Below are positions 10,391-23,000 of a stretch of DNA of 64,000 bases, in pieces. Both the position numbers and the translations under genes were made by a program. Positions within the stretch are counted from its first letter, which is position 1. Every line of letters starts with the position of its first letter. A model generated the notes under the pieces. The model was not told the origin of the DNA, did not search any database, and saw nothing but the letters and a program-made list of their open reading frames with translations. This stretch comes from Dasyornis broadbenti (Eukaryota > Chordata > Aves > Passeriformes > Dasyornithidae), in the NCBI GenBank assembly GCA_013397935.1, contig VZRN01005202.1, forward strand, positions 1,742,673 to 1,806,672, given 5' to 3'.

Positions 10391-13300
10391 AGTATGGTAT
10401 GTTGAAGTTATGAAAAAATTACTGGATGCTGTTGCGCAGGTCAAGGTCATAGTTTCATTTTATGCTGACAGTATGAAGTTATCAGATTTCTGTTTATTAC
10501 TGTGGCAGCACTTGCAGTGGACAGGAGGACAGATTAATCCCAACCCATTGATTCTGAATGATTCTCATTTTAGATCCGCTGCTGCTCTGCATAGCAGAAC
10601 ATGTAATAAAAGCCTACCATGGAACACTGGGAGATTGATGTTTGGTTATGAGTAGCTGAGGGAGATGGGTCTCACCTATCTTTCACAGGTTTTGTTGTAG
10701 CATTCCGAACCAGGTAGCAATTTTTGAGCTGCTTCGTGTGGCTTTTCCGCTGCTGGAGGACATTTTTAAGGCAACATTAGGTCTACGGTCGATCCCCGAT
10801 TGTCCCAGGTTAAGAACATTAAGAACCAATGATAACAGAATGGCACATGGAATTGGTCTTTTTCTTTAACTATCACAGCACTATTCCAGGTGTTGCAGAC
10901 TGATGGGAATAGCACTTCTAGGTGTCATAGCCGTGCCCTCAAAATGTAAGCACGGAATTCTCATCCAAGCCATTTAGCAGCCTTGTTTTGCTCATCATTG
11001 AGGCACTGGTTTCATCTGGAGACACATTTTCACAAGCTGTGCCACTTGTCCACCCATGAGGTCAGAGCAGCTCAAGGTCAGTGCCCTGGCTCTTTCTTGC
11101 TTACATGGGCCAAAGTGTGGTTCTTTTCTGTGTATATCAGAGTTGTATTGCCTGATGGTTATTTTGGTTCTGTAAACCTGAAATGCTGCTAGAAACAGAC
11201 CAAACTAATAAAGTGAAACTGGCCCAGGTAGTAGCCAACCAGGCTAAAAGAGTGCTTTCTAGGAGGCAGACTGTCCTGGCCCAGGGATTTCCTTGATGCA
11301 GTACTGAATGTAGGTCAGCTCTTGCCCAGTCTGAAATCAATAAGGGCATAAGAATTACTTGGAAGCAGCATTTCATTCCTTGCCCTTCCATTTGTGATTT
11401 ACGACAATCTATCATAAGTCTTTGGCATGCACTTTGAAGTAGCGCCGCAGCACAGAATTCCTGTTTTCAGCTCCCTCAGCTACTACAGGACAAAAATGAG
11501 AATGCAACTCTGGGGATAGGCAGGCAGGAAATCTGTTTGCATGTGTAAATCTCCATAGTGATCTTAAACCAAAATACCTGAAAGCCTTAAAGCTTTGACT
11601 GCTCAGTCAAAGCTGAGTTTTGCTTTCAAATCAAGTGTTAATTGGAAGCAACCTGTGAATCCCAGACTGACAGATGGAGACTGTTCCTATTCTTGTACAG
11701 GGAGATTCTGTTCAATAGGTTCCAGGTTCAATGTCATGCGTAGAATAAAGAAATGTGCATGGAGCGTCATATCACATGAAGCTAGGCTTGTTCCTTGCAC
11801 TAGTAGGATTCCATCCAAATGAAGGCATAATGTTCATGGAGTTGCAGAGGTGGTTGTGTGAACTCATGAGGAAGTGGAGCTGCAAGCATCCGTTCAGATG
11901 TTCCAAGAATACCCGCTTACTGAAGGAGGCAGCCCTGGGGGCTCAGCAGCTGCCAGTCTTCCTGGGTCTGTCCCGAGCTGTGTTACTGCATGTGCTTGTG
12001 AATGTTGGATTTTCATGAGGTGTCAGATCAATGTTGTGCCTTCCCATGGTCATGACAATGTCTCTGGTGTTTTTCCTAAGATGATGTTACCAATCCTCAG
12101 TGGTTTTCACTGATACCTTCTACAGCAATTGTTGGAGCCGAGTTAGTCACTGGCAGTGAATACGTTCATAGATGGATGTCTCTGTCTGCCCACAGCTTTT
12201 CTGCAGGTTTGCTGTGGTTACTTTATAATTGTTCTCTGTTTATCTGATGAACTTCTCTGAAACAATTTGTTCGATGTCTCTGTTGGAGAGCTTGGAGGGA
12301 TGATGATGTGGCACTGACTGCAACTGGTATTGTGTGCATTCCTGACATTTAGTACCCAATGTGTAAAGTGTAAGCAAAGTTAAGTCTTATTTCCCAAGAG
12401 TATTGTTATTTTGATTCTCTTTTCATGACAGTGTGTTCCAGAATGAGTTAATGTTCACAAAATGGACTCAGGTACGATGTGCTCAGCACCTTACGTATCT
12501 ATTTAACAGAAAAGTGAAAATGACAGCAGCCTGAGAATTCCTTGAAGCCAGCACTGGGAGCTGGGCCTTGCCACTCCAACTAAGGGCTGCAAAGTCTCTG
12601 CAGACTCAAGGCCATTTTACACGGGGAGCTCTTAAAGGTGTCAGAACATCTCAGGTGAAAGATGTCAAAATAATTTTGACAAATCTGGAATGTTTCCACT
12701 CCTTAATCCATATTGTCACAAAACAAGGAACATCCTGTTGACAGGAGACTGAGAAACCTGATCTGTGCGGTCAGCCTCGCTTTCAGCAAGAGATTGAGCA
12801 GGATGACCTTCAGAGGGTTCCTCACAATCTAAATTTTACTGATACTGTCACTTCAAGATGATAACTCCAGAGGAGTTGTGAATAAAGGAAATTACATAAA
12901 GCAGTAAACTATAGACCATAATATACTTGGCTTTCTGTCATCTGCTGCGCTTCACCCGGTGCACAACTAATGTGGACGGGCAGAAAAACTTTCTCTGATT
13001 TAACAGCAAGAGTAAAAAATCATGTTCTCGTTGAAGTTCACAGGATGGGAGAAAACACTCTGACCTCATTAGAGCCAGGATTTTCTTTCGAGGGCAGGAT
13101 CCTGTGTAAGTTGGTAATCACTCCTTGTCACCTCGGAAATAAATGAAGAACATTAAGACCTCAGTCTGGTCAGTCCAAAGCTCACATTCCTCATTGTGTG
13201 GTATGAAAGGGCTGTGTTTCATCTTCAATTGCTCATAATCTTAAATTTTAAGATTGGCGTAGCTCTATCTCCTTCTTAGGTTTTTCTGTCTTCCCTTTCT

Positions 13301-13734
13301 TTACTTACAACCCTCCAAAGGCAGCTTCTCTGGTCAGTTCAGTATTTTACAGCCATGGGGTAGTTATCTGGAGCAGGCAATATTTTATGGATTGGTGGGT
13401 TTTTATCACTGAGGCATTTAATGCTGCTACAAGAGCTATATTTTGTTACCCTGAGTTAGTCTCTAACTCCCTTGAATTTGTGGCTTGCCTTTTTTTATTT
13501 CTGAGACTGTTTCTATTCTTGTTTACAATTGCAGAGACTAATTATGGGGAAGATGTTCAAATCCAGCACAATAGAATGAGCTGGAATGAAGAAACACTTG
13601 CATAGCTTATGGGGAGGATGTTTCTGACAAATATGCCTCCAGTAGAATACCCTGAAAGATAATTCTAAATTAGATATTGTTTGATTCTTCATGAGTCCAT
13701 ATCAGATGTCCTCAATTTGCTGGCAAGAGGTGGA

Positions 13735-13781
13735 CTTTTTTCTTTCTTTCTTTTTGTTTTTTTCTTTTTTTTTTTTTTTTT
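13735..13781. repeat. T-rich / (CTTT)n low-complexity tract
   Basis: Nearly 50 bases of T with interspersed C, including tttctttctttc followed by a pure T run of about 20. It is an ordinary pyrimidine tract or microsatellite on the + strand, with no associated LINE or SINE body next to it. Confidence 0.9.
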
Positions 13782-16700
13782 AAGTTTTGGAACTTGCCTG
13801 CTTCTAGAGTTTCATTAGGTGATGATATTTGAAAAAATAAAAATTACTCTTCTCCTGACAAGAGATGCAGGTTTGACTAGGATTGTTAATGTCATTATAG
13901 GCCATGTTTGTCTGAAAAATTATTATGAAGTTTAAAAAAATTAAAAGCACTGTACTGAAATTATCTCCTCAGATACTCAGCTGAAAGACAACCATTCCCA
14001 TCAGTGATTATGACTTATGAATTCTAAAGGAAGGTTGAAGTCATTCCACTATTATGTAAATGAATGAAAAAACAAGGTTTTAGTTACCAAAATATATTTT
14101 GCTAGCAGATAAAGAGGAGATTAAACATTAAACCCAATGCAAATCTTAGTGACCTCCTGCAGAAATAGGCTGCTTGCCTCTGGACAACCCGTTACTCGAT
14201 ATCTGTATGAATTAGGTAAATGAGACACAAAAGCTGATACTAAATCAGATGTAAATTGAGTAATCATTACAGTATGTAGATCTCAGGGAGAGTCACATGA
14301 GTGGAGAAAAAAGCAGTGAAACAGTTTTTATTCTGCTGTTCTCAAGGAACAACCAACTGAGTAGAAGAATGCTAAACATCTCATTCGTCTCAAAAAAAAC
14401 TTAAGGATCAGGTCCTGTTAAGTCTAGGTATGCCTTAAAGTGATGGTATGCACTTCCCTGCTTTTATTCTGTTCCTCTTGTTGCAAATGGAACAGAAATT
14501 TTCCTAGAAGACCTACAGCCCAGTTTCAGTAACACATGTTGTCTCTGCTTGTTATTCGTTCTTCTCCGCCAGCAACATCTTTCATTGGCTTCACCAGCAT
14601 CTTGCTCATTCATCTACCTGGTCATGCTTCCACAAAGTCTGTTACTTTTACACCACCATCTAAGAAATATTGCTGTATTCATCTGAAGTATAAACAAGAT
14701 CCCTTTGTGAAATACATTCTTTCAGCTGGCAACTGCTTTTCCGGTCCTGTGTTTGACTATGCAGGCACCTTGGGGCTCAAAACATGTCATTCTTCGTGCT
14801 CTGCTCGGTACTAAGCATGTGGTCAGTGTGTGGTAAATAAAAAAAAATGCTATATTGCTTTTACTCTTTTCCTGGAAAGTCAGAAGAAACAGGATAACCC
14901 ATAGCTCACGGGGAGTGCAGGGTAGGAGGAGTTCAAACACCTCCAAAAACGTGCTGCTTTTTGTTGTGGCCTGTTTTGGTTGGTTGTCCCTGCATTCAGC
15001 TGCTGTGATGTGAAATGCAGCCTTGCAGCTCTCACAGTAAGAGAGCCCGTGGTCTGTCCTGGGCCAAGCTTGCCACGTGCAGGTTCTTCCCTCTGGTCAG
15101 ACCTGATAGCTGTCAGTGCCTCCGGGTTGCTTCTCGTGTGTCCTGTTGGGCAGCAGGCACCCTGTCTCCAGCCTGGGGTGGCATAGCCAGGAGGACACGA
15201 GTCTCTGAGTCTTGTCCTGATCCAGAGTGATGGCTCATTAGCGTGTGCCTCAGAGTGCAAAGCTCCTTTTGAGCTGGGGCTGCTGTTGGGCCCCCAGAAG
15301 TGCAGGTTGGGCTGCAGCCAGTGTCCTGCTGTTCATTTCCCATTGAAGGCCATCTTTGGGCTCCACAGCTTTTAATGACGCTGGCCTTCTCTGGGCTACT
15401 GAACTGATAACATTAAGTCCTGTATTTCAATTTTCACTGAGTCTTAGAAGCTTCAGCGTTTTCTTGTTACCCACTCACAACCCACCCACACGTCCAGCTT
15501 CCAACTGCTGGGCCAAGAGATGAGAAGAATCTCTTATGGCTTTTCCTAGCCCTCACATTCCATGCCCAAAAGCATTTCTGGGTCTTCTCCAAAAGTCACT
15601 TCTGCTCAGCTCTTCTGCAGTTTCCTTGAGGTAGTTCACATCCCTCCCTGCAGCTGCTTCACTCTGTGTATGCTGCAGTCTTCTAATCCAGCTTTTGCCT
15701 GTCAGTGTCTCTGTCACTGATGTCAGGCTAAAGCGTTTTACATTGTGTTTGTCACAGGCGGTGAATACATATGTGGTCATTGACAGTAGCTCAGCAGAAA
15801 CACAATAACTTGTTAAGCCACAGTAACTCAATCGTGTGTCTGAGCTGCAGCTGGAAGGAGCTCGCTGGGCTGTTAACCCTTCCGTGGCTGCTGAGCTCTG
15901 AGTGTAGGCATCTTTTCATGTGTTACCAGATGAGAAATGACCATGTATGATTTGTGAAGATATGTCAGATGGGAAGATTTTTTGAAGGATAAATGAGAGC
16001 ATTCCTTGATTTATAGCTCTGGGGGTGTGCTATGGAGCAGTACGTGACATGTACAGAAGTGTTTTCAAAATACTGTGTCCCACTTCCAGAAGAACATCCA
16101 GTAGGTATATGGATCCTGTCTTCATTTGACTTCTACAAATGCAACATGTTTTTTAAATACTGCCTGGAGTTCTGTTAAGGTTATATATTTTATCAAACTG
16201 TATTTTTTCTGAAATTATTAATTGTAGTGAAAGGCTGGAGTAGGATACATGTTTGGATGCTATTGAGAAAAAGATTGGTCACAAGAAAAAAAAGAAAGGG
16301 TATTTCTTGATATGGCACTTCTGTTGCCTCTCCTGACTGCTGGTATGCCAAGGCTCTGTTTTTACAGAAACCCAGCTGAGGGAAGTTGGTGCAGTTGTTT
16401 AACTGGAGAACACAGTGTTCAGGTGGCAGAAAAGAGCAAACAGAATTGATATGGATACTCAAAAGGAAATATATCTAACTTCCCTTTATTCTGTGTGAGC
16501 TTTTATTTTCCTTTTCCCTCATCAGGAAGTTTGTAGAAATTTGAGTGCCACACTGAATTGTTCATATGGTGATCTGTACCTCTCCTCAGCTCTGGTTTCA
16601 CTGCCAGCATCATAGTGCTGAGGGACATTCTATCTTTCTTCACAGATTTGCACTGGTTGTTTAACCAGACCCACCCAGTGCTGCAAGCTGGGGGCTGTCT

Positions 16701-17718
16701 TGTAGTAATTATTCAATGCGCTGTTTGCAATTACAGTTGTGTTAATTTGAAAGTTTTTTGGGTTTTTAGGTTGGTTGTTGGGTTGGGGTTTTTTGTAAAT
16801 AAAGGTTTTGCTGTTTCAGGTAGGGAGAATTTTAGAGGGAAGTGCAGAAATGGTGGGCTATAGAGAAGTAGCCTGCTTAGTAGAGTTGACAGAGCATTAA
16901 AGAAGTTATGGAAGGAACAGCACATGCTTTTGGGGGGGGCGGGGTTGTTTTTTTTTTCCTCAGTAAAGAATTCCTGGGCACCTACTCTTACGTGCTGTGG
17001 AAAAGATTGCTTTAAAACTGTGTGATTTAAAACATGATGCCGAAATATAGTGTGGAAATGTAAAACTTCACAAAAATGTGAGAAATTTCAAAGGTGAAAA
17101 ACACATGAAATGGCATGGAGGGACAGGTAAATAGAAAGAAAGAAAAAACAGCCATCTGATAGTTTGTTTCCCTATATTTGAACATTTGGATTGAAATGAA
17201 AAAGAGATCACCGAGCACATTTTATAGATTTATGTGGAAGAGTAAAAGGAAAACAAGAAATATTAATGCAATTATAATAGATGTATTGAAAAGATGAAAC
17301 ATTGATCATAAAGAATTTCACATAGCCTAGTATTGACTGGTCCCTATAATATGGAATGGAAATAATTGTTCTTGAGAAGATTTGACTTATAATACTGGCA
17401 GCAATTGAAGATTGCATTCAGAAGGAGAAGTTGAAGAAGCCAGGCTTATTCACAGGAACAAAAGAAAATTGTGATGACCTAATTCCAGCTTTTGTTGTGC
17501 AGAATATACCAGTATTGATAGCAGGACAAATTACTCTTTCTGTCAGACATGAAAGCAAGATTAGCGTGATGCTGCTGTGCTGCACTACTCTAGTTTTCAA
17601 AGTGCTCTCAAATACCTGGGGGACCAGTGTTGTGCTGGTCCAGAGAACATGAAGGCTCATCATTTTCTGAGAAACTGCTGTGACTCATCTCGGGTCTGTG
17701 CCATGCCTTCTGCACTGC

Positions 17719-17751
17719 CGTGTGATAAGACCGTGTAGTCTTATCACCACG
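17719..17751. repeat. Short inverted repeat (hairpin)
   Basis: gtgataagac and gtcttatcac form a perfect 10-bp stem around the 6-base loop cgtgta. The flanking cgtg/cacg bases extend pairing to about 13 bp with one bulged base. A third copy of the core gataagac lies a few bases downstream at about 17757-17764. It is too short for a typical microRNA precursor. Confidence 0.7.
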
Positions 17752-17944
17752 TAGTAGATAAGACCTCCTTGAAATGTAGTGTCCTCCCATTTTTCTGCCT
17801 GTGTACTGTGTGTGTATGTACCCGTGTGTGCCGTAGGGTTTGTATCTCATTTGATATATTCCTGCACTGAATTCTGTGGTTAGGGCTTTCTGGTCTCTAA
17901 CAGAGGGTGAAGCACTCCACACTTTCCCAGGTTAAACCAACCAA

Positions 17945-18150
17945 GTGACCTCAGCTGCCCCTCCTAAGTCCCGTCCTTGAGGCCTTTCATCATCTTGGTT
18001 TCCCTCCTCTGGACACACTCCAATGCTTTGATGTCCTTTTTGCATTGAGGCACCCAAAGCTGCACTGGTACCCAAGGTGGGGCACACAGGATCTGAGTAC
18101 CAGAGAGGAGAAATATCTGCTTCAGTGAGAGCAGGCAGAGTGAACAGTGG
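17945..18150 (-). mobile_element. CR1 LINE fragment (old, internal piece of ORF2 end)
   Basis: The minus strand reads QLWVPQCKKDI followed by VQRRETKMMKGL, the conserved C-terminal block of CR1 reverse transcriptase. The + strand has the corresponding antisense text (tcctctggacacactcc, then tgatgtcctttttgcattgagg). Neither the 3' tail nor an intact 5' part is present, so this is an eroded fragment, more diverged than the copy at 885-1636. The boundaries are approximate; similarity fades after about 18125. Confidence 0.88.
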
Positions 18151-19712
18151 GCACCCACTCCTCCACAACGACTGATTCATGTATGCAGGCTCATCCCGCT
18201 GCAAAGTATGATTGCATTTTAAGTGTTAAAAACCATCATCACTGCTAGATAAGTCCTAGCACAGTTAATGGAGATGTGGAACTGGAAAGCATGAGTGATA
18301 TACATTGATGTATTCAAGTATGTGTGTAGAAGGGCATGTTGTTCTCATCAGAATTATTTCTGAACCTTTTTCTCTACATATTATTTTTAAAGTATTAGCA
18401 TTTATTTTGATGATATAATTCTAATGAAACAAAAAAATAATATGAATCCCATTCTGCACTTAATTGTTCCTGTCTGTCAGATGGAAGTTCCCAGTGTGCT
18501 CATCTGTTTCTTTAGGGAACCTTTTTCTCCATGCCTTTTAAAGACTTTCTCCAGAACACCTTCATTTTTCAGTATGCAGAGTCCTGAGGCCATTAAGCCT
18601 TGCTGGGATGACCAAATCTGCTAGACCCTTTTCACTTACACTCCTGTGGTACAAATGATACTGTTCTTTCCACGCCAATGTTGTACTTCTAGTTGCAGTC
18701 AAAAGCAAACGTTGGCTTCTGTCAGGCATTGCATCTCTGTGTCTTTCTTCTCTTCCTTGTTTCTTCCTCCATGCTCCTCTGTTTTCTGTAAATGTTATTT
18801 ATTACATACTGCGGTCAGCATTCTGCCAGATCCATCTCACTGCACTTAATTACACTGTGTTGAAGAGTAGCTGAGCAGTTAACAGAAGAGCTTACAGTCT
18901 TGCTGTACATTTTTTTTCTCCAGAAGGAGTGTTGAATCATTGGATATCATCTTAGCTTGAAATCTACCTGAATATGTTTTACTGTTCCAAAGAGATTACA
19001 CAATGGCCCTGATTAGCAGCAGCATTTTGTAATACCACTTAAGGCTTTATCACAGTGGAATACTGCCAGTAACAGTCTTTAATTCACTTATATGTACCAA
19101 TTCATTTCTGTCAAATTTCCACTAATTTCTTTGCTGTTTTACTTTTTCCCTATGTCCTATATAATAAGACATGATTTTCACATTTATGCAGCCAAAATAA
19201 GATTTTTTTTTAAATCAGATTTTCAGCAAATTAATTGTGGTCCTTTGATTTGAGACAAATGAGCCATCTCTCCATTTACGTTCATATTTAATCCACTTTT
19301 CACAAGTTAATGTATTTAGGAGAATCTAGGTGGGTCAAGTAAGCAAGGGTCAGTAACAATTCTACTGGCCAATGTAGATAAAAGGTTTCAGGATTGGGTT
19401 AGGTATACTCAACTGCAATGTGGGAGGTAGATGTAGAATTAAACCTGTATGTGTTCATGCATCCACACTATATTCAGCTTTTCTTTTTTTTCTTTTGTCA
19501 GAATGGTGACAAACTTTGGTTACAAAAGTGATTGCCAGTGATAAAGAACAAAATTGCTGCATGCACCATTCTGTTTCATCTGGCACCAGTTTCACAGTGT
19601 ACTGGAAGCTCTAAATGGCCGGGTTCAGGGTTGGTGTCTCAAATTTGTGTGATGGTTGCAGTTGAAGCAGATCCCACTGTATATTTGTTCTTTTTTTTTT
19701 TTGCATTGTTAG

Positions 19713-20009
19713 GATTGGTGCAAAGCATCAGGAGTTACGGCAAAAGCAGCTGAGAGGCCTGAGTGATTATTCGACTGGTCCTGGAGGACCTGACATCGAT
19801 GATGATGAGGTGGATCCAAATTATGCCAGAGTGAACCACTTCAGAGAGGCTTATCCACCAGCAAGCATCTACAGACCATCATCACCAGCAGTAGGAGAAA
19901 CCTTTGTTTATCTGCGGGATTCTTCTTCAGCACCAATGGAGAGGGAGCACTTGGAAGGACTGTATGCAAAAATAAACAAGCAGCACTACCCACAGACTTC
20001 TGGTGACAG
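19713..20009 (+). CDS. PARD3B: PARD3B internal coding exon
   Basis: A 297-nt exon with acceptor ttgcattgttag and donor gacag|gtaata, phase 2 on both sides. The first base completes the Arg codon begun at 4195-4196. The frame reads IGAKHQELRQKQLRGLSDY, then a DIDDDEVDPNYARVNHFRE block, a Ser/Pro-rich stretch, and REHLEGLYAKINKQHYP. IGAKHQELR, DPNYARVNHFRE and HLEGLYAK are diagnostic of vertebrate PARD3B; PARD3 has the related ERIQAKTREFRERQ and MMDALYAQVKK. The N-terminal third continues the charged helix of the preceding exon. The middle is less conserved and probably disordered. The open frame extends upstream of the acceptor only as intron. The exon is confidently assigned; no frameshift is seen. 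Confidence 0.97.
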
Positions 20010-23000
20010 GTAATATTGCCACCTGGCATTCCAAAAAATGATAGCTTGATGGGGAGGGAGCCTGGGCCTAGGCAGGGGGTCAGACACAGCGACTGCCCCA
20101 AACCCCTGTATTTACTGACTAGGAAGCCATGAATTTCCTCTTACCCAAAAGCAAGATTTGCTGCAGCAGTAACCCCAGAGCATCTGAGCAAGACAGCAGT
20201 CAAACAGAAATCATTAAAGAGAAGTCCATATTTCACAAACAGAATGAATGAACTGACTGCAGTCCAATTCCTGCACTGCTGAGAGAGTGTTTTTTCCCCT
20301 CTTTCAATCGGCAAAAGTTCTTACCCTGCAGCAAAAACAATCTGAGTTTTCAGATCCCTTTCGATCCTGCAGATTATCAAGTGCCTATTAGTAACAGGTT
20401 TTGTATGATAGCATGATATATTGTATATGTTTATGGTTTAGATTTTCCCAGCTGTGTGGTATTACACACTTTCAGTTAGTTTGGGGAGAGGGCTGGGAAT
20501 CATGGCATTTTTATGCAGACTGTGAAGTGTGGCTTCACAAGACTGATTGCCTTTCACAGCCTTTCCAATAACTAAGTGGGAAGGAAAGAACAATTTTTAA
20601 TCCTTACTGTCAACCTTCTAGCATTAAATAAAGATGGTCAGGCTTTTCCTGGGTTAAAAGGAAAACAAAAATTCCTTTGAGTTGATGATAAACCCACCAT
20701 TATGATGATTCTAAAACTGGTTGCTTCTGGAATTTGGGGCTAAAAGAACATGAGGCTTCATTGCTATTGTGGCATTAGGATATCACTGTTGTCTTTTTCA
20801 AACCAAAGTACGAGTGTGTGGGCAAGACATACAAGCCTATGTGAAAAGAACTGGCAGAGGACAGACATGGGAGCTTAAGGAACTGCGCATGCTTTGAGCT
20901 CATGTTACAGTCTGTAGTGTCTCTCCAAGCCTCAATCTGTGCTATGTAATACCACACTCATTAATTTTGGAGAAGTATGTCAGCACAGACAGAGGAGTGT
21001 TTCCAGTTTGTGGCATCATAGGACTTTAAAAACGTCTACTGAGTCATTGTTATAAATACTAATAAAACACTTCTGACATAAATCTAAGTTTGTAGCAGGG
21101 GGAACGGGCCAAGTATCTCTCTCTTTTTCACCTAAATACAGTATGGTAGAGTTCTTTCCAAGCATAATGACAGTGCTTTTCTTTTTCTTCCATGTTATTA
21201 ACTCTTTCCCTACTGAATGAAATACAAGGTAGTGATCCCAGCTTTCTTCCAGCTGGTGGGTTTCACTTTACTAGAAAAGTCTTGAGGCAATTGTCACTGA
21301 AGTCACACAAAAGTTGCATGTAGTAAAGGGATCAGAAACTGAATTCATACTAACTCAAGAAATCAAGATCTGAGAATTCCCAGTGGAGGCTGTCTAAATT
21401 CAGGTGTGTGTATCTTTCAAATATGAACATGTATATGTGTACTTCAGCTGGACTAAAACATTGTTATAAAAGTTGCTTCATAATTTCAGTTTTAACAGGA
21501 CGTCATAGCTTTGCATTTTAAATATGTCCTCAGTTTTGAAGTGGGGCCTATAGATTGTCTTTCCATGCAGAAAAAAGAAATGCTCAAGTCTTTCGTTCTG
21601 CTGCTTCTAGTGAATTGATTGTATTGTGGTTTTGTCTACAATGAATGAACTCTTGACTTGCTATGGGGACAAGATTGAAGTCCCAACCAAGTTTGGAATC
21701 GGTATTGGGATCATGGGTTTCAGTGTGGATTTAGCTGTAATTGCATGATAACATAACTCATACAACCAAAACATCAAGCAGGCAGGAAAAGTTACCTCAC
21801 AGCTAAGCCCATGGTCAGAAGTCATGCTGAGAGGCTGTTCCATCTGTACTGAAAGACCAACAGTCCACAACTTGGCTTTGTTGAATTTCTCAGGCTTGTA
21901 GAGGCTGTTTAAACAGATTAGGAAAAAAATAGGAAATGTGAGATTCTTATTAGGCTGCCTTTGTTCTGTTTTTAAATCTTTCTTTTCTTTGTCTGAGAGA
22001 CAAAATGGTGTTGTTATTCACCAGCAGAAATGTGCCAAACATGAATAATTCTATGTGAATTTATGCAGTGGGTCGTGAGGTCTCAGCCAGCAGTTGTTGC
22101 ATAAAGTGGCAACTTCAGGCAAGGAAATCTTGCTGTGCTAGAGGGAGAGTACTGAAAGGAGAAAGAGATGAGGAAAGAAAAATCCCTGGATAACGTGTTA
22201 ATTAAGAAAACAATCTGCTTCCAAGAGTCAAGTATGAAAACTACCTTGTCTGCCTCAAAATTATGGGAAAGGGTTATAATGGATACTTATAAAACAAACC
22301 ACAGTTATTTTGTGTTTGTGGGGCTGAACATTTATCAACACTTTGGTCATGTAAATACTTAGGCTTTGCTCTTGCTAGCACACGCATGCTTTCTCTCAAA
22401 GTTTTGCTATTAATTTTACTTTAGATGGATGGGTTTTTCTCCCACCCGTGATTCTCGAGTTGTAATATAGTGCATGGAGACTTGATCAGTGACTGAAGTA
22501 AATGGGGTTAGGAATAGAAGGATGGTTTGAACACAGAGAGAATAGATTACTTCATTTTGGTCTGAGAATTCCAGTTATGTATCATTATGATTGAGAATTA
22601 AAACTCATTGCTTGAAACAAGAAGTTAATTTTTATTTTATATTGTTTTTGCAGAGTGATGTATTAGCATAATTAATGTCTTTTTTAAATGGGAGGCCATT
22701 TGTAAAGTATGAAGCTTAGTGGTCAGAAAAGAGCAGTTCACAATTCGCATGCACTTACTTTCCGTTTTCACATCAGTGGAATCCATTGAGTATTCCTGGT
22801 TCGTTCTTCACGTAGATTCACGTGAAGTTTAAACTGAGAATACCCTCGGTGTGCAGGGAAGCAATGGGCTGCACATGTATGGGGGTCTGTTGCTTTAATC
22901 ATTGTGAAGTATGTTTGCTGCTTCCACACTGCTCCTCAGGGCACACAGACCTGCTTCACACTGCTGTTTGTGTACTAACGTCCCATTTACCTCCTCTTGC

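Larger units (their letters stand above)
4197..19712 (+). other. PARD3B: PARD3B intron (complete, about 15.5 kb)
   Basis: A complete phase-2 intron from the donor gtgagt at 4197 to the acceptor ...ttgcattgttag ending at 19712, with a T-rich tract just before it. Recognised contents are two in-phase exon-like intervals (4636-4806, 5953-6006), two diverged tandem repeats (5607-5790, 10186-10390), a T-rich tract (13735-13781), a short hairpin (17719-17751) and an old CR1 fragment (17945-18150). The stretches 6200-10180, 10400-13730, 13790-17700 and 18160-19700 show only unstructured intron sequence to my eye. Confidence 0.9.

Noticed and set aside
17386..17652. A protein-like + strand open frame (AIEDCIQKEKLKKPGLFTG and following)
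   Set aside because: I could not tie it to any family. Upstream and downstream frames close quickly and no splice sites fit PARD3B. It could be a pseudogene scrap, but the evidence is not beyond chance.
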